Part shown: positions 45,340-53,676 of the stretch, piece by piece | How the letters are laid out: every line of letters starts with the position of its first letter | Numbering within the stretch: the first letter of the stretch is position 1 | Translations under genes and position numbers: made by a program | DNA from: Streptomyces sp. JB150 | GTDB lineage: Bacteria; Actinomycetota; Actinomycetes; Streptomycetales; Streptomycetaceae | Length of the DNA: 64,000 bases | Assembly: GCF_011193355.1 (NCBI RefSeq) | Contig: NZ_CP049780.1 | Span: 919,280 to 983,279 of the forward strand | Reading direction: 5' to 3' | Notes under the pieces: model-generated | Told to the model about the DNA's origin: nothing | Database searches by the model: none | What the model saw: the letters and a program-made list of their open reading frames with translations, nothing else

Positions 45340-45882
45340 CTACTTCTTCCTCCCCCTCGGCACCGTCACCCAGGTCAGCAGCGCCGCGCCGGGGTCCAGC
45401 TCCGGCCAGCCGGTGCCGCGCCAGGACAGGACGGCGAGCGCCGAGGTGGGGAACTTCGCGCGGACCCGCTCCAGGGTGTCGTCGAGGCCGTCTCCGGCCA
45501 GGCCGAGCACCAGGTCCTCCAGTGCCGGGTTGTGGCCGACGAGCAGCAGGGTGCCCACGCGGGGCGGTGTCTCGCGCACGACGGCGAGCAGGCCGGGCGC
45601 GTCGGCGGCGTACAGCCGCGGGTCGTGCCGGACCGCCGGCGGGGTGCCCCACTGGGCGGCGGCCAGCTCCCAGGTCTGCCGCGCGCGGACGGCGGTGGAG
45701 CACAGGGCGAGGTCGGGCAGGCAGTCGGCCGCGGCGAGGGCCCGTCCGGCGGCCGGGGCGTCGCGGCGCCCGCGCGGGGCGAGCGGCCGGTCGTGGTCGG
45801 GCACACCGGGCGGCCGCGCGGACTTGGCGTGCCGCAGCACGACCAGTCGGCGCAGCGGGCCGGCCTCGGCGCGCTCGATCAC
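45340..45882 (-). CDS. SixA-type histidine phosphatase
   Basis: A 180-residue phosphoglycerate-mutase-fold phosphatase. The catalytic LVVLRHAKSARP is at the N-terminus and the second His lies in LLVGHNPALEDLVL. SixA relatives dephosphorylate phosphohistidine or small phosphoesters. The GTG at 45882 overlaps the upstream gene's stop (GTGA), and GGGAG precedes it. Confidence 0.9.
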   Translation of the reverse strand: MIERAEAGPLRRLVVLRHAKSARPPGVPDHDRPLAPRGRRDAPAAGRALAAADCLPDLALCSTAVRARQTWELAAAQWGTPPAVRHDPRLYAADAPGLLAVVRETPPRVGTLLLVGHNPALEDLVLGLAGDGLDDTLERVRAKFPTSALAVLSWRGTGWPELDPGAALLTWVTVPRGRKK

Positions 45883-46700
45883 GGCAGGGCTCCCAGGTCG
45901 CGGGCGAGGTCGAGGCCGAGAAGCCGGTCCGCGTGGACGTACGTCTCGAAGCGCGCCCCGTCCGGCAGCTCCGGCTCGCCCTCCACCCAGCGCAGGACGC
46001 GCAGTACCCCGGGCACGTCCAGGTCGTCCTCCCAGGCCGCGCGGAGCCGCGCGCGGACCTCGTCGGGCACCGGCCGCGACGGCTGACGCGCCCATTCGGC
46101 GACGATCCGCCGCCACCGGTCCAGCGTCTCCCGCGCCTCGGCCAGAGCCCGCGCGTCGAGCCGGACGGGCTCGCTCCTGCGCCGCGACAGCAGCGCGAGG
46201 CGCAGCACGGCCGGGTCACCGTCCAGCAGCGGCCCCAGCGGCCCCAGCCGCAGTCCGGGCGGCACGCCCTCCCCCGGCACGCCCTCCTCCCCCGCCACGT
46301 CCGCCGCCGGTTCCCGCGGCAGCCGCCCCGCCTCGGCCGGAGCCTCCACCGCCGCCACGCCCACCCGCACGCCCTCCGGTGCCGTGCCCTCGTCCGCGAC
46401 CACGTGCAGGATCTGCCGTTCCCCGAGGCCCGGACCCGCCGCCGAGCGGTCCTCCAGGGGGCGCACGCCGAGCGCGGCGCACGCCGCGCGCAGCTCCGCC
46501 TGCTGCCGCTCCCCGGCGAGCAGTCCCCACACGGGCGTCCCGCCGAGCTCCAGGGCTCGTACCAGGACGTCGGCGACCAGCAGCACGCGCAGGGCGGTGG
46601 CGTCGAGGCCCCGCGCGTGCGCCTCGACACGGGTGAGACCGCGGCGGGCGGGGGCGGCCTCGACGGGTTCGCCGGTTCGGGCGTCGATGATGCGCAGCAC
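45879..46700 (-). CDS. Cysteinyl-tRNA-synthetase-like protein without catalytic motifs
   Basis: A 273-residue protein. The N-terminus (LRIIDARTGEPV, then LRVLLVADVLVRALELGG) follows the pattern of CysRS/MshC. The C-terminal half (DPAVLRLALLSRR, LDRWRRIVAEW, WEDDLDVPGVLRVLRWV, LLGLDL) matches the DALR-like region of those enzymes. The HIGH box is replaced by LDATALR, the zinc Cys are gone and KMSKS is absent, so it should not activate cysteine. It is translationally coupled to the SixA-type gene. TACGCT 6 bp before the GTG suggests a leaderless transcript. Assignment is by pattern memory, not alignment. Confidence 0.7.
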   Translation of the reverse strand: MLRIIDARTGEPVEAAPARRGLTRVEAHARGLDATALRVLLVADVLVRALELGGTPVWGLLAGERQQAELRAACAALGVRPLEDRSAAGPGLGERQILHVVADEGTAPEGVRVGVAAVEAPAEAGRLPREPAADVAGEEGVPGEGVPPGLRLGPLGPLLDGDPAVLRLALLSRRRSEPVRLDARALAEARETLDRWRRIVAEWARQPSRPVPDEVRARLRAAWEDDLDVPGVLRVLRWVEGEPELPDGARFETYVHADRLLGLDLARDLGALP

Positions 46701-46836
46701 GGTGCGAGCGTAGGCCCACCACCGCGCGGACGCAGGTGCGCGGGCCGGGAATCTTCGTCCGCCCTCGGCCGTTGTCCTGCTCGAAGCGCTTCGGGACCCG
46801 AAGCGACAGGAGAAGCCCCAAGGCCCGGGAGGCCCC

Positions 46837-47244
46837 GTGTACGGCGACGCAGCCACCGTTCGCAAGATCCTCACCGAGAGCGGCGACACCTGGGCCGTGG
46901 TGGGTCTGTCGAACAACGAGCGGCGCGCGGCGTACGGCGTCGCCCGCGTGCTCCAGCGCTTCGGCAAGCGCGTCGTGCCCGTCCACCCGAAGGCGGAGAC
47001 GGTGCACGGGGAGCAGGGGTACGCCTCGCTCGCCGACATCCCCTTCGACGTGGACGTCGTGGACGTCTTCGTCAACAGCGACCTCGCCGGAGCCGTCGCC
47101 GACGAGGCGGTCGCGAAGGGCGCGAAGGCGGTCTGGTTCCAACTGGACGTCATCGACGAGGCGGCGTACGAGCGCACCCGCGCGGCCGGGCTCGACATGG
47201 TGATGGACCGGTGCCCCGCCATCGAGATCCCGCGGCTCGGCTGA
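46837..47244 (+). CDS. CoA-binding (YccU-type) protein
   Basis: A 135-residue Rossmann-fold CoA-binding domain protein. TWAVVGLSNNERRAAYGVARVLQRFGKRVVPVHP and the DVVDVFVNSD and AVWFQLDVIDEAAYERTRAAGLDMVMDRCP segments are typical of the YccU family. The molecular role is unknown. The GTG start has a GGGAGG site. Confidence 0.9.
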   Translation: MYGDAATVRKILTESGDTWAVVGLSNNERRAAYGVARVLQRFGKRVVPVHPKAETVHGEQGYASLADIPFDVDVVDVFVNSDLAGAVADEAVAKGAKAVWFQLDVIDEAAYERTRAAGLDMVMDRCPAIEIPRLG

Positions 47245-47260
47245 CCGCCATAATGTTCGG

Positions 47261-48487
47261 GTGACCAGCACCCCCCACGCCAACTTCCCGTCCCCGCAAG
47301 GCTTTCCGGTCGTCATCGTCGGCGCCGGGCCCGCCGGGCTCACCCTCGGCAACATCCTGCGGGCCGCCTCGGTGGACTGCGTGGTGCTGGAGGCGGAGAG
47401 CAGGGAGTTCATCGAGCGGCGGCCACGGGCCGGGGTGCTGGAGGAGTGGGCGGTACGCGGCCTGGAGCGGCACGGCCTGGCGGGCAACCTGCTGGCGCGG
47501 GCCCAGCGGCACACCCGGTGCGAGTTCCGCGTCGGCGGCCGGCGCCACCGGCTGCCGTACACCGAGCTGACGGGTCATCACCACTTCGTCTATCCCCAGC
47601 CGTTGCTGGTGACGGACCTGGTGCGGGAGTACGCGGACGTGCGCGGCGGCGACATCCGGTTCGGGGTGCGGGACGTACGGCTGCACGACCTGGACACCGA
47701 CCGTCCGTCGGTGTCGTACCTGTGCCCGGAGAGCGGCGAACGGCAGCTGATCCGCTGCGCCTTCGTCGCGGGGTGCGACGGGGCGCGCGGCGTGACGCGC
47801 GCCGCGCTGCCCCCGCACGCGGCCCGGACCGCCCGGCACGACTACGGCGTGGGCTGGCTGGCCCTGCTCGCCGAGGCGCCGCCCTCCTCGGACTGCGTGG
47901 TGTTCGGCGTCCACCCCCACGGGTTCGCCGGGCACATGGCGCGCAGCCCCGAGGTCACCCGCTACTACCTGCAGTGCCCGCCCGGCGACGACCCGGCGAA
48001 CTGGCCGCACGAGCGGGTCTGGGCCGAGCTGCGGTTGCGGCTCGGCGCGGCGGACGCCCCGCCGCTGACCGAGGGACGGCTGATCGAGAAGCGGGTGCTG
48101 GACATGCACAACTACGTCGTGGAGCCCATGACGTACGGCCGTCTGTTCCTGGCCGGGGACGCGGCGCATCTGACCGCGCCGATCGCCGCCAAGGGCATGA
48201 ACCTCGCCCTGCACGACGCGTTCCTGCTCGGCGACGCGCTCGTCGCGCACCTGACCCGCGGCGACAGCGAAGGACTGGCCGGGTACTCGGCGGCCTGCCT
48301 GGAGCGCGTCTGGGACTGCCAGGAGTTCTCGCAGTGGCTGTCCGAGGTGTACCACGGCACGGCCTCGGGCGACCCCTACCGCGCGGGGACCACGCTCGCC
48401 CGGCTGCGCCGTCTTTCCGACTCCCCGCGCGCGGCGACCGCGTTCGCGGAGCAGTACCTGGGCATCACGCCGCACACCTCCCGATGA
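47261..48487 (+). CDS. pobA: 4-hydroxybenzoate 3-monooxygenase
   Basis: A 408-residue FAD monooxygenase that makes protocatechuate from 4-hydroxybenzoate. The FAD GxGxxG (VIVGAGPAGLTLGNIL), the PRAGVLEEWAVRGLERHGL segment, CDGARGVTR and GDAAHLTAPIAAKGMNLALHD match PobA closely. CATAAT (47249-47254) ends 6 bp before the GTG, so the transcript is probably leaderless and separate from the upstream gene. The protocatechuate genes are not nearby. Confidence 0.9.
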   Translation: MTSTPHANFPSPQGFPVVIVGAGPAGLTLGNILRAASVDCVVLEAESREFIERRPRAGVLEEWAVRGLERHGLAGNLLARAQRHTRCEFRVGGRRHRLPYTELTGHHHFVYPQPLLVTDLVREYADVRGGDIRFGVRDVRLHDLDTDRPSVSYLCPESGERQLIRCAFVAGCDGARGVTRAALPPHAARTARHDYGVGWLALLAEAPPSSDCVVFGVHPHGFAGHMARSPEVTRYYLQCPPGDDPANWPHERVWAELRLRLGAADAPPLTEGRLIEKRVLDMHNYVVEPMTYGRLFLAGDAAHLTAPIAAKGMNLALHDAFLLGDALVAHLTRGDSEGLAGYSAACLERVWDCQEFSQWLSEVYHGTASGDPYRAGTTLARLRRLSDSPRAATAFAEQYLGITPHTSR

Positions 48488-48592
48488 CCGGGCGCCCGCG
48501 GGGTCCGGAGCATCCCGCGCGGTCGTGCCCCCCGCACACGGCCCGGCGCGGGATGCGCTGCTGCGCAGTCCGCGCAGGTGACAGGTGCATGC

Positions 48593-48613
48593 GTGCGCTC
48601 TCGCGCACATAAT
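48593..48613 (+). promoter_or_regulatory. Promoter palindrome upstream of the CDF transporter
   Basis: The hairpin-like palindrome GTGCGC-TCTC-GCGCAC (48593-48608) directly abuts CATAAT (48608-48613), a good -10 box. The palindrome would sit between -35 and -10, the usual place for MerR- or ArsR-type metal regulators. Confidence 0.45.
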
Positions 48614-48665
48614 GGCGGAGGGTGCCGCGCACCCGCCCTCCGCCGCGCACCGGAAGGAGCACCCC

Positions 48666-49823
48666 GTGAGCGACCACCCCCACGACAGCGGCCACGACCA
48701 CGACCACCGTCACGACCGCCCTCACCCACACCCGCACGGCCACGAGCACCCTCACCGCCACTCCCACCCCGACGACCGCCCTCACGGCGTCCGTCGCGTC
48801 CGCCACCGCCTCGCCCACCTCCTCACCCCCCACTCCCACGACAGCGCCGGCAAAGTGGACTCCGCCCTGGAGTCCTCCGCCCGCGGCATCCGCGCCCTCT
48901 GGGTCTCCCTGGCGGTCCTCGGCGTGACGGCGCTGGCGCAGGCCGTCGTGGTGGCGCTGTCGGGGTCGGTGGCGCTGCTCGGCGACACGGTGCACAACGC
49001 CGCGGACGCGCTGACCGCCGTACCGCTCGGCATCGCCTTCGTGCTCGGCCGGCGCGCGGCCACCCGGCGCTTCACCTACGGCTACGGCCGCGCCGAGGAT
49101 CTGGCCGGCATCGTGATCGTGCTGACCATCGCCGCGTCCGCCGCGTTCGCCGGGTGGACGGCGGTCGAGCGGCTCCTCGATCCGCGTCCGGTGACGCACG
49201 TCCCGGCGGTGGCGGTGGCCGCGCTCGTGGGGTGCGTGGGGAACGAGTGGGTGGCCCGGTACCGGATCCGCGTGGGACGCGAGATCGGCTCGGCCGCGCT
49301 GGTCGCCGACGGCCTGCACGCCCGCACCGACGGCTTCACCTCGCTGGCCGTGCTGCTGGGCGCGGGCGGCTCGGCGCTCGGCCTGCACCTGGCCGATCCG
49401 CTCGTCGGACTGGCGATCACCGCGGCGATCGTCGCGGTGCTGCGGGACGCGGCGCGCGAGGTGGTGCGGCGGGTGATGGACGCCGTCGACCCGGCGCTGG
49501 TGGACCGCGCCGAGCGGGCACTCGGCACGGTGCCGGGCGTGCGCGGGGTGGGCGAGCTGCGACTGCGCTGGATCGGGCACCGGCTGCGGGCCGAGGTGGC
49601 GGTGGTCGTGGACGGCGAGGCGACGGTCCGCGAGGCGCACGCGATCGCGGTGGACGCCGAACACGCCCTGCTGCACGCCGTACCGCGGCTCACCGCCGCC
49701 CTGGTGCACGCCGATCCGGCACCGGCGCCGGGCGAGGCGGACCCGCACCTGGCGCTGGCCCACCACGCACCGCACCGGCACGCGCAGCCCCCCGGCACGC
49801 GGCTCGACCACGCGCGGACCTGA
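48666..49823 (+). CDS. Cation diffusion facilitator (zinc-type)
   Basis: A 385-residue metal exporter. The N-terminal 70 residues are extremely His/Asp-rich (HDSGHDHDHRHDRPHPHPHGH) and probably sense or buffer zinc. Six transmembrane helices follow, with the metal-site motifs GDTVHNAADAL and DGLHARTDGF (two HxxxD). A cytoplasmic domain with a short His-rich tail closes it. The GTG at 48666 with AGGAG is preferred over an in-frame ATG at 48585. Confidence 0.93.
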   Translation: MSDHPHDSGHDHDHRHDRPHPHPHGHEHPHRHSHPDDRPHGVRRVRHRLAHLLTPHSHDSAGKVDSALESSARGIRALWVSLAVLGVTALAQAVVVALSGSVALLGDTVHNAADALTAVPLGIAFVLGRRAATRRFTYGYGRAEDLAGIVIVLTIAASAAFAGWTAVERLLDPRPVTHVPAVAVAALVGCVGNEWVARYRIRVGREIGSAALVADGLHARTDGFTSLAVLLGAGGSALGLHLADPLVGLAITAAIVAVLRDAAREVVRRVMDAVDPALVDRAERALGTVPGVRGVGELRLRWIGHRLRAEVAVVVDGEATVREAHAIAVDAEHALLHAVPRLTAALVHADPAPAPGEADPHLALAHHAPHRHAQPPGTRLDHART

Positions 49824-49839
49824 GCCGCGGCGCCGCACA

Positions 49840-49888
49840 CCGCACGCCGCGCACCGCTAGCCGTGCGCCGCGAGCCGTGCGCCGTGCG
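49840..49888. repeat. Short repeats between convergent genes
   Basis: GCCGTGCGCCG recurs with small changes between the CDF gene and the YbaK gene, reaching the latter's stop codon. Confidence 0.5.
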
Positions 49889-50449
49889 TCAGACGGGCAG
49901 GCCCAGCCCGTCCAGCACGTCGGCGCCCGGCAGCTCGGCGAACGCCTTGCCGGGCACGAGGAGTTTGCCGCGCCGCCGTCCGCTGCCGACCAGGACGTAC
50001 GGCAGGTCGACGACCGCGGAGTCCACCAGGACCGGCCAGTCGGCGGGCAGTCCGATCGGCGTGATGCCGCCGTACTCCATGCCGGTCTCCCCGGTGGCCG
50101 TGTCCATGGACGCGAAGGAGGCCTTGCGGGCGCCGAGCCGGCGGCGGACCACGCCGTTGACGTCGACCCGCGTGGTGGACAGCACCACACAGGCGGCGAG
50201 GGTGCTCTCGCCTCCGCGCTTCCCGGCGACGACCACGCAGTTCGCGGACTGCTCCAGCAGCTCCCGGCCGTAGTGCTCCACGAAGACGGCGGTGTCGGCC
50301 CAGCGCTGGTCGGTGTCGACGTAGAGGATCTGCTCGGCGGGGACGGCCCCGGTCCACCGGCGTACGGCGTCGGCGACCGGGCGGGTCAGTTCGTCGAGGC
50401 AGTCGGGGGCGGGGGTGGCCTGGTCGAAGTCTCCGATGGGTGCGCGCAT
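49889..50449 (-). CDS. YbaK/EbsC-family protein (aminoacyl-tRNA deacylase-like)
   Basis: A 186-residue protein of the YbaK/ProX superfamily, whose members hydrolyse misacylated tRNA. VVAGKRGGESTLAACVVLSTTRVDVNGVVRRRLGARKASFA holds the conserved Lys, and GMEYGGITPIGLP is the family C-terminal segment. The start is ATG 50449. Confidence 0.9.
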   Translation of the reverse strand: MRAPIGDFDQATPAPDCLDELTRPVADAVRRWTGAVPAEQILYVDTDQRWADTAVFVEHYGRELLEQSANCVVVAGKRGGESTLAACVVLSTTRVDVNGVVRRRLGARKASFASMDTATGETGMEYGGITPIGLPADWPVLVDSAVVDLPYVLVGSGRRRGKLLVPGKAFAELPGADVLDGLGLPV

Positions 50450-50492
50450 GGCCGCACGGTAACAGCCGTACGGCGGCGGGAGTCCGGGCGTC

Positions 50493-51065
50493 TCAGCCGA
50501 CGGGCGGGACCGAGACGGCGAGCACCATCTCCATCGGGACGTCGCCGTCGTTGCCGTAGGTGTGCGGGGCGGAGGCCTCGAAGGAGGCGCTGGCGCCGGC
50601 CGGGACGCGGTACTCGGTCCCGTCGACGGTGAGGGTGAGTTCCCCGGCCGTGACGTGGACGAGTTCGACGGTACCCGCGGGGTGCGGGTCGGAGGAGCTG
50701 GACTCCCCCGGCATCAGCCGCCAGTCCCACAGCTCCAGCGGGCCGGGGGCCTCGGCGCCGGCGAGCAGCCGGTTGTAGCTGCCCGCCTCGGTGTGCCACA
50801 TCCGGACGGCCTGGTCAGCGGGGACGACCCGGACCTTGGGCCCCTGCTCGTAGTCGAGCAGCGTGGTGATGCTGACGCCGAGCGCGTCGCCGATCTTGAC
50901 GACGGTGCCGAGGCTGGGGTTGGTGCGGGCCTGTTCGATCTGGATGAGCATGCCGCGGCTGACTCCGGCCCGCGCGGCGAGCGTGTCCAGGGTGAAGCCC
51001 CGCTCGGCGCGCCAGCGCTTGACGTTGCGGGCCAGGGACTGGGTCAGCAGGTCGAGGTCCGACAC
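50493..51065 (-). CDS. XRE-family regulator with cupin domain
   Basis: A 190-residue regulator. The XRE HTH is residues 10-65 (LDTLAARAGVSRGMLIQIEQARTNPSLGTVVKIGDALGVS). A cupin_2 domain occupies about 105-185 (HPAGTVELVHVTAGELTLTVDGTEYRVPAGASASFEA). The start is GTG 51065. It is divergent from an EamA transporter and separated by palindromes, so it is probably the transporter's repressor and is itself autoregulated. Confidence 0.92.
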   Translation of the reverse strand: MSDLDLLTQSLARNVKRWRAERGFTLDTLAARAGVSRGMLIQIEQARTNPSLGTVVKIGDALGVSITTLLDYEQGPKVRVVPADQAVRMWHTEAGSYNRLLAGAEAPGPLELWDWRLMPGESSSSDPHPAGTVELVHVTAGELTLTVDGTEYRVPAGASASFEASAPHTYGNDGDVPMEMVLAVSVPPVG

Positions 51066-51071
51066 ATTCCG

Positions 51072-51140
51072 TCCAATATTTTGGATGACAGAGTTCAGTT
51101 CACTGAACTACGGTGGGGTGTACTCGATCGTTCACCGAAC
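51072..51140. promoter_or_regulatory. Operator cluster between XRE-cupin and EamA genes
   Basis: Three palindromes occupy the 93 bp gap: TCCAA-TATT-TTGGA (51072-51085), AGTTCAG-TTCA-CTGAACT (51092-51109) and GTTC-ACC-GAAC (51130-51140). The core GTTCACYGAAC occurs twice (51098 and 51130), 32 bp apart, three helical turns. This suits cooperative binding of a dimeric XRE repressor. Confidence 0.65.
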
Positions 51141-51158
51141 TGTACTGCGAGGCGACCC

Positions 51159-52016
51159 GTGACAGCACTCTTCGCCCTGGCCACCAGCCTCCTGTGGGGC
51201 CTGGCCGACTTCGGCGGCGGCCTGCTGACCCGGCGCACGCCCGCGCTCACGGTCGTCGTGGTCTCGCAGTCCGTCGCCGTCGTCGTGCTCGGCGCGCTCG
51301 TGGTCGCCACCGGCGGCTGGAGCGAGGCCGGACCGCGGCTGTGGTTCGCCGTCGGCGCCGGCCTGGTGGGCCCGGTGGCGATGCTCGCCTTCTACAAGGC
51401 GCTCGCCCTCGGACCCATGGGCGTGGTCTCGCCGCTCGGCTCGCTGGGCGTGGCCGTGCCCGTGGGGGTGGGTCTCGTCCTGGGCGAGCGGCCGGGACTG
51501 CTCCAGCTCGCCGGGATCGCGGTGGCCGTGGCCGGGGTGGTGCTCGCGGGCGGGCCGCAGTTCCGCGGCGCCCCGGTGCAGCGGCAGGCCGTGCTGCTGA
51601 CCCTGCTGGCGGCGTTCGGGTTCGGCGCGGTCATGGCGCTGATCGCCGAGGCGTCGACCACGGTGACCGGGCTGTTCCTCGCGCTGTTCGTCCAGCGGGT
51701 CACCAATGTCGTGGCCGGTGGCGCCGCCCTGTGGGTCTCGGTGCGGCGCGGCTCCCCCGCCCTTCCGGCGGACGGCTTCCCGTGGCGCGCGCTGCCCGCG
51801 CTCGCCTTCGTCGGGCTCGCCGACGTCGCGGCCAACGGCACGTACGCGCTCGCCGCCCGGCACGGGCCCGTCACGGTCGCCGCCGTGCTCGCCTCCCTCT
51901 ACCCGGTCGTGACCGCCCTGGCCGCGCGCGGCTTCCTCGGCGAACGGCTCCGCGCGGTGCAGGCCGCGGGCGCCGCACTGGCCCTCGCCGGTTCCCTGCT
52001 GCTGGCCACCGGGTGA
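51159..52016 (+). CDS. EamA/DMT-family transporter
   Basis: A 285-residue protein with about ten transmembrane helices in two EamA repeats (LFALATSLLWGLADFGGGLLTRR; LTLLAAFGFGAVMALIAEAS). The start is GTG 51159 with a GAGG site. It is divergent from an XRE-cupin regulator gene. The solute is unknown. Confidence 0.92.
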   Translation: MTALFALATSLLWGLADFGGGLLTRRTPALTVVVVSQSVAVVVLGALVVATGGWSEAGPRLWFAVGAGLVGPVAMLAFYKALALGPMGVVSPLGSLGVAVPVGVGLVLGERPGLLQLAGIAVAVAGVVLAGGPQFRGAPVQRQAVLLTLLAAFGFGAVMALIAEASTTVTGLFLALFVQRVTNVVAGGAALWVSVRRGSPALPADGFPWRALPALAFVGLADVAANGTYALAARHGPVTVAAVLASLYPVVTALAARGFLGERLRAVQAAGAALALAGSLLLATG

Positions 52017-52056
52017 CGGCCGGCCACGGGCTCGCCGCCGGCGGCCACCGCGCGGG

Positions 52057-52857
52057 TCAGGACTCCGCGTCGACCGCGTCGACCGTGCCGGTCACGTCCG
52101 CGTCGTCCAGCTCCGCCAGCCGGGCCACCGCCTCCTCGTCCAGCCCCGCCAGCGTCAGCAGCTGATCGGAGGTCACGCCGTCCGGTATCGGCACCGGCGC
52201 CGGGGTGCGCAGCGGCGGTTGCCAGCCCTCCGCGGGCGTCCAGCGCCGTACGACCCGGGCGGGCGCCCCCGCGACCACGGCGTGGTCGGGCACCGTGCCC
52301 CGCACCACCGCGCCGGCCGCGACCACGACGTTCCGCCCGATCCGCGCGCCCGGCAGGATCACCGCGCCGGTGCCGATCCAGCAGCCGGGGCCGATCTCCA
52401 CCGGCTCCATGCGCGGCCACTGCTTGCCGATCGGCTGGTGCGGGTCGTCGTAGGAGTGGTTGGTGGACGTGACGTAGACGTACGGGCCGAAGTAGCAGTC
52501 GCTGCCGATGGTGACCGTCGTGTCCGCGATGACGTGGCTGCCGCGGCCGAGGACGACGCCGTCGCCGATGCGCAGGATCGGCTCCGGGCCGAGGTCGAGG
52601 TCCGGCATCAGACCGGCGGTCAGGGTGACCTGCTCGCCGACGATGCAGTACGCGCCGAGGTGGATCCAGGGTTCGCCGAAGACCGTGCCGAGCGGGAACG
52701 CCAGCCGGGTGCCGGTGCCGATGGCGCCGAAGCGGAACCGGCCGGGCTGTTCGGCGGTGACCGAGCCGGCGCGCTGCACCCACGCCCAGCCCGCGTGGAC
52801 CACGCGCTGCGCCAGGCGGCGGCGCCGGGACGAAGACGTGTTCTTGGGCTTCGGCAC
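52057..52857 (-). CDS. Left-handed beta-helix acyltransferase
   Basis: A 266-residue hexapeptide-repeat acyltransferase of the maltose O-acetyltransferase/LpxA-like group. Isoleucine-patch repeats run through the middle (IGDGVVLGRGSHVIADTTVTIGSD; VEIGPGCWIGTGAVILPGARIG), and NHSYDDPHQPIGKQWP carries the catalytic His. The C-terminal 60 residues are acidic and unfamiliar. The substrate is unknown. Confidence 0.88.
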   Translation of the reverse strand: MPKPKNTSSSRRRRLAQRVVHAGWAWVQRAGSVTAEQPGRFRFGAIGTGTRLAFPLGTVFGEPWIHLGAYCIVGEQVTLTAGLMPDLDLGPEPILRIGDGVVLGRGSHVIADTTVTIGSDCYFGPYVYVTSTNHSYDDPHQPIGKQWPRMEPVEIGPGCWIGTGAVILPGARIGRNVVVAAGAVVRGTVPDHAVVAGAPARVVRRWTPAEGWQPPLRTPAPVPIPDGVTSDQLLTLAGLDEEAVARLAELDDADVTGTVDAVDAES

Positions 52858-52965
52858 CCGCTCACGGTACTCACGGCGGGGGTGCCGTACGGGGCCGGAG
52901 CCCTGTGATCTTCACCCTACCGGGTGGCGTACGGTGCGGGGGTACTCGACGACGAGGAGGCGACG

Positions 52966-53511
52966 ATGACGCACCAGGCGCTGATCAGGGCGATCGGGGG
53001 CAGACAACCGGCAGTCCACCCGGAGGCCTTCGTGGCGCCGGGGGCCACGGTGATCGGGGACGTGACGCTGGGTGCGGGCGCGAGCGTCTGGTACGGGGCG
53101 GTGCTGCGCGGCGACGTCGAGCGGATCGCGGTGGGCGCGAACAGCAACGTCCAAGACAATTGCACGCTGCATGCCGACCCCGGTTCTCCCGTCACCGTCG
53201 GCGAACGCGTCTCCATCGGGCACAACGCCGTCGTGCACGGCGCGACGGTGGAGGACGACTGCCTGATCGGGATGGGCGCGACCGTGCTGAACGGCGCGGT
53301 GATCGGGGCCGGTTCGCTGGTCGCGGCGCAGGCGCTGGTGCCGCAGGGGATGCGGGTGCCCCCGGGCTCGCTCGTCGCGGGCGTACCCGCCAAGGTCAGG
53401 CGGGAGCTGACCGAGGAGGAGCGCGAGGGCATCACGCTGAACGGCGCGATGTACGCGGAGCTGGCCAAGGCGCACGGCGAGGCGCACACCGAGGGGGACA
53501 CCGGGGGCTGA
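52966..53511 (+). CDS. Gamma-class carbonic anhydrase-like protein
   Basis: A 181-residue left-handed beta-helix protein. VIGDVTLGAGASVWYGAVLRGDVERIAVG is the family hallmark, and the metal-binding His lie in NCTLHADPG and IGHNAVVHGATV. It may hydrate CO2 or act as an acetyltransferase-like scaffold. The ATG at 52966 has GAGGAGG upstream. Confidence 0.92.
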   Translation: MTHQALIRAIGGRQPAVHPEAFVAPGATVIGDVTLGAGASVWYGAVLRGDVERIAVGANSNVQDNCTLHADPGSPVTVGERVSIGHNAVVHGATVEDDCLIGMGATVLNGAVIGAGSLVAAQALVPQGMRVPPGSLVAGVPAKVRRELTEEEREGITLNGAMYAELAKAHGEAHTEGDTGG

Positions 53512-53530
53512 GCCTGTCTCCCCGCTCTTG

Positions 53531-53572
53531 GGCGGAGGCACGAAGGCAACTCCGGGCGGGGGCATGAAGGGC
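53531..53572 (+). repeat. Direct repeat upstream of the rlmA-like leader
   Basis: GGGCGGRGGCAYGAAGG occurs twice, about 25 bp apart, between the carbonic anhydrase gene and the -10 box of the leader. Confidence 0.55.
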
Positions 53573-53585
53573 TTCGCCGTGCTCG

Positions 53586-53591
53586 TAGACT
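53586..53591 (+). promoter_or_regulatory. Candidate -10 box of the rlmA-like leader
   Basis: TAGACT, followed about 15 bp later by the ATG of a nine-codon leader. No clear -35 is visible. Confidence 0.45.
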
Positions 53592-53606
53592 GATGACGTT
53601 GCATTC

Positions 53607-53636
53607 ATGAGCACCCCGCACTGCTGCTTCCTGTGA
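53607..53636 (+). CDS. Putative leader peptide MSTPHCCFL
   Basis: A nine-codon frame ATG-AGC-ACC-CCG through TGC-TGC-TTC-CTG-TGA, starting only 10-20 bp after the likely transcription start. It is followed 12 bp later by a strong hairpin and then the methyltransferase gene. Its codons overlap a small hairpin (CTTCC with GGAAG, 53627-53643). The pattern resembles ribosome-mediated attenuation. Two consecutive Cys codons could also indicate cysteine sensing. A five-codon frame at 53593 overlaps its start. Confidence 0.45.
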   Translation: MSTPHCCFL

Positions 53637-53648
53637 CCGGAAGGCGCT

Positions 53649-53676
53649 GAGGGCGATGCCGGACGGCGTCGCCCTC
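53649..53676 (+). terminator. Putative attenuator hairpin before the rlmA-like gene
   Basis: A 12 bp stem (GAGGGCGATGCC with GGCGTCGCCCTC, one G-U pair) and a 4 base loop, placed between the leader peptide and the methyltransferase gene, then CTTGG. Further downstream GTGCCTG-T-CGC (about 53683) could pair with GCGCAGGCAC (about 53749), and CGTGCATGCACG (about 53693-53704) is a palindrome, so the leader has extensive secondary structure. Confidence 0.6.
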
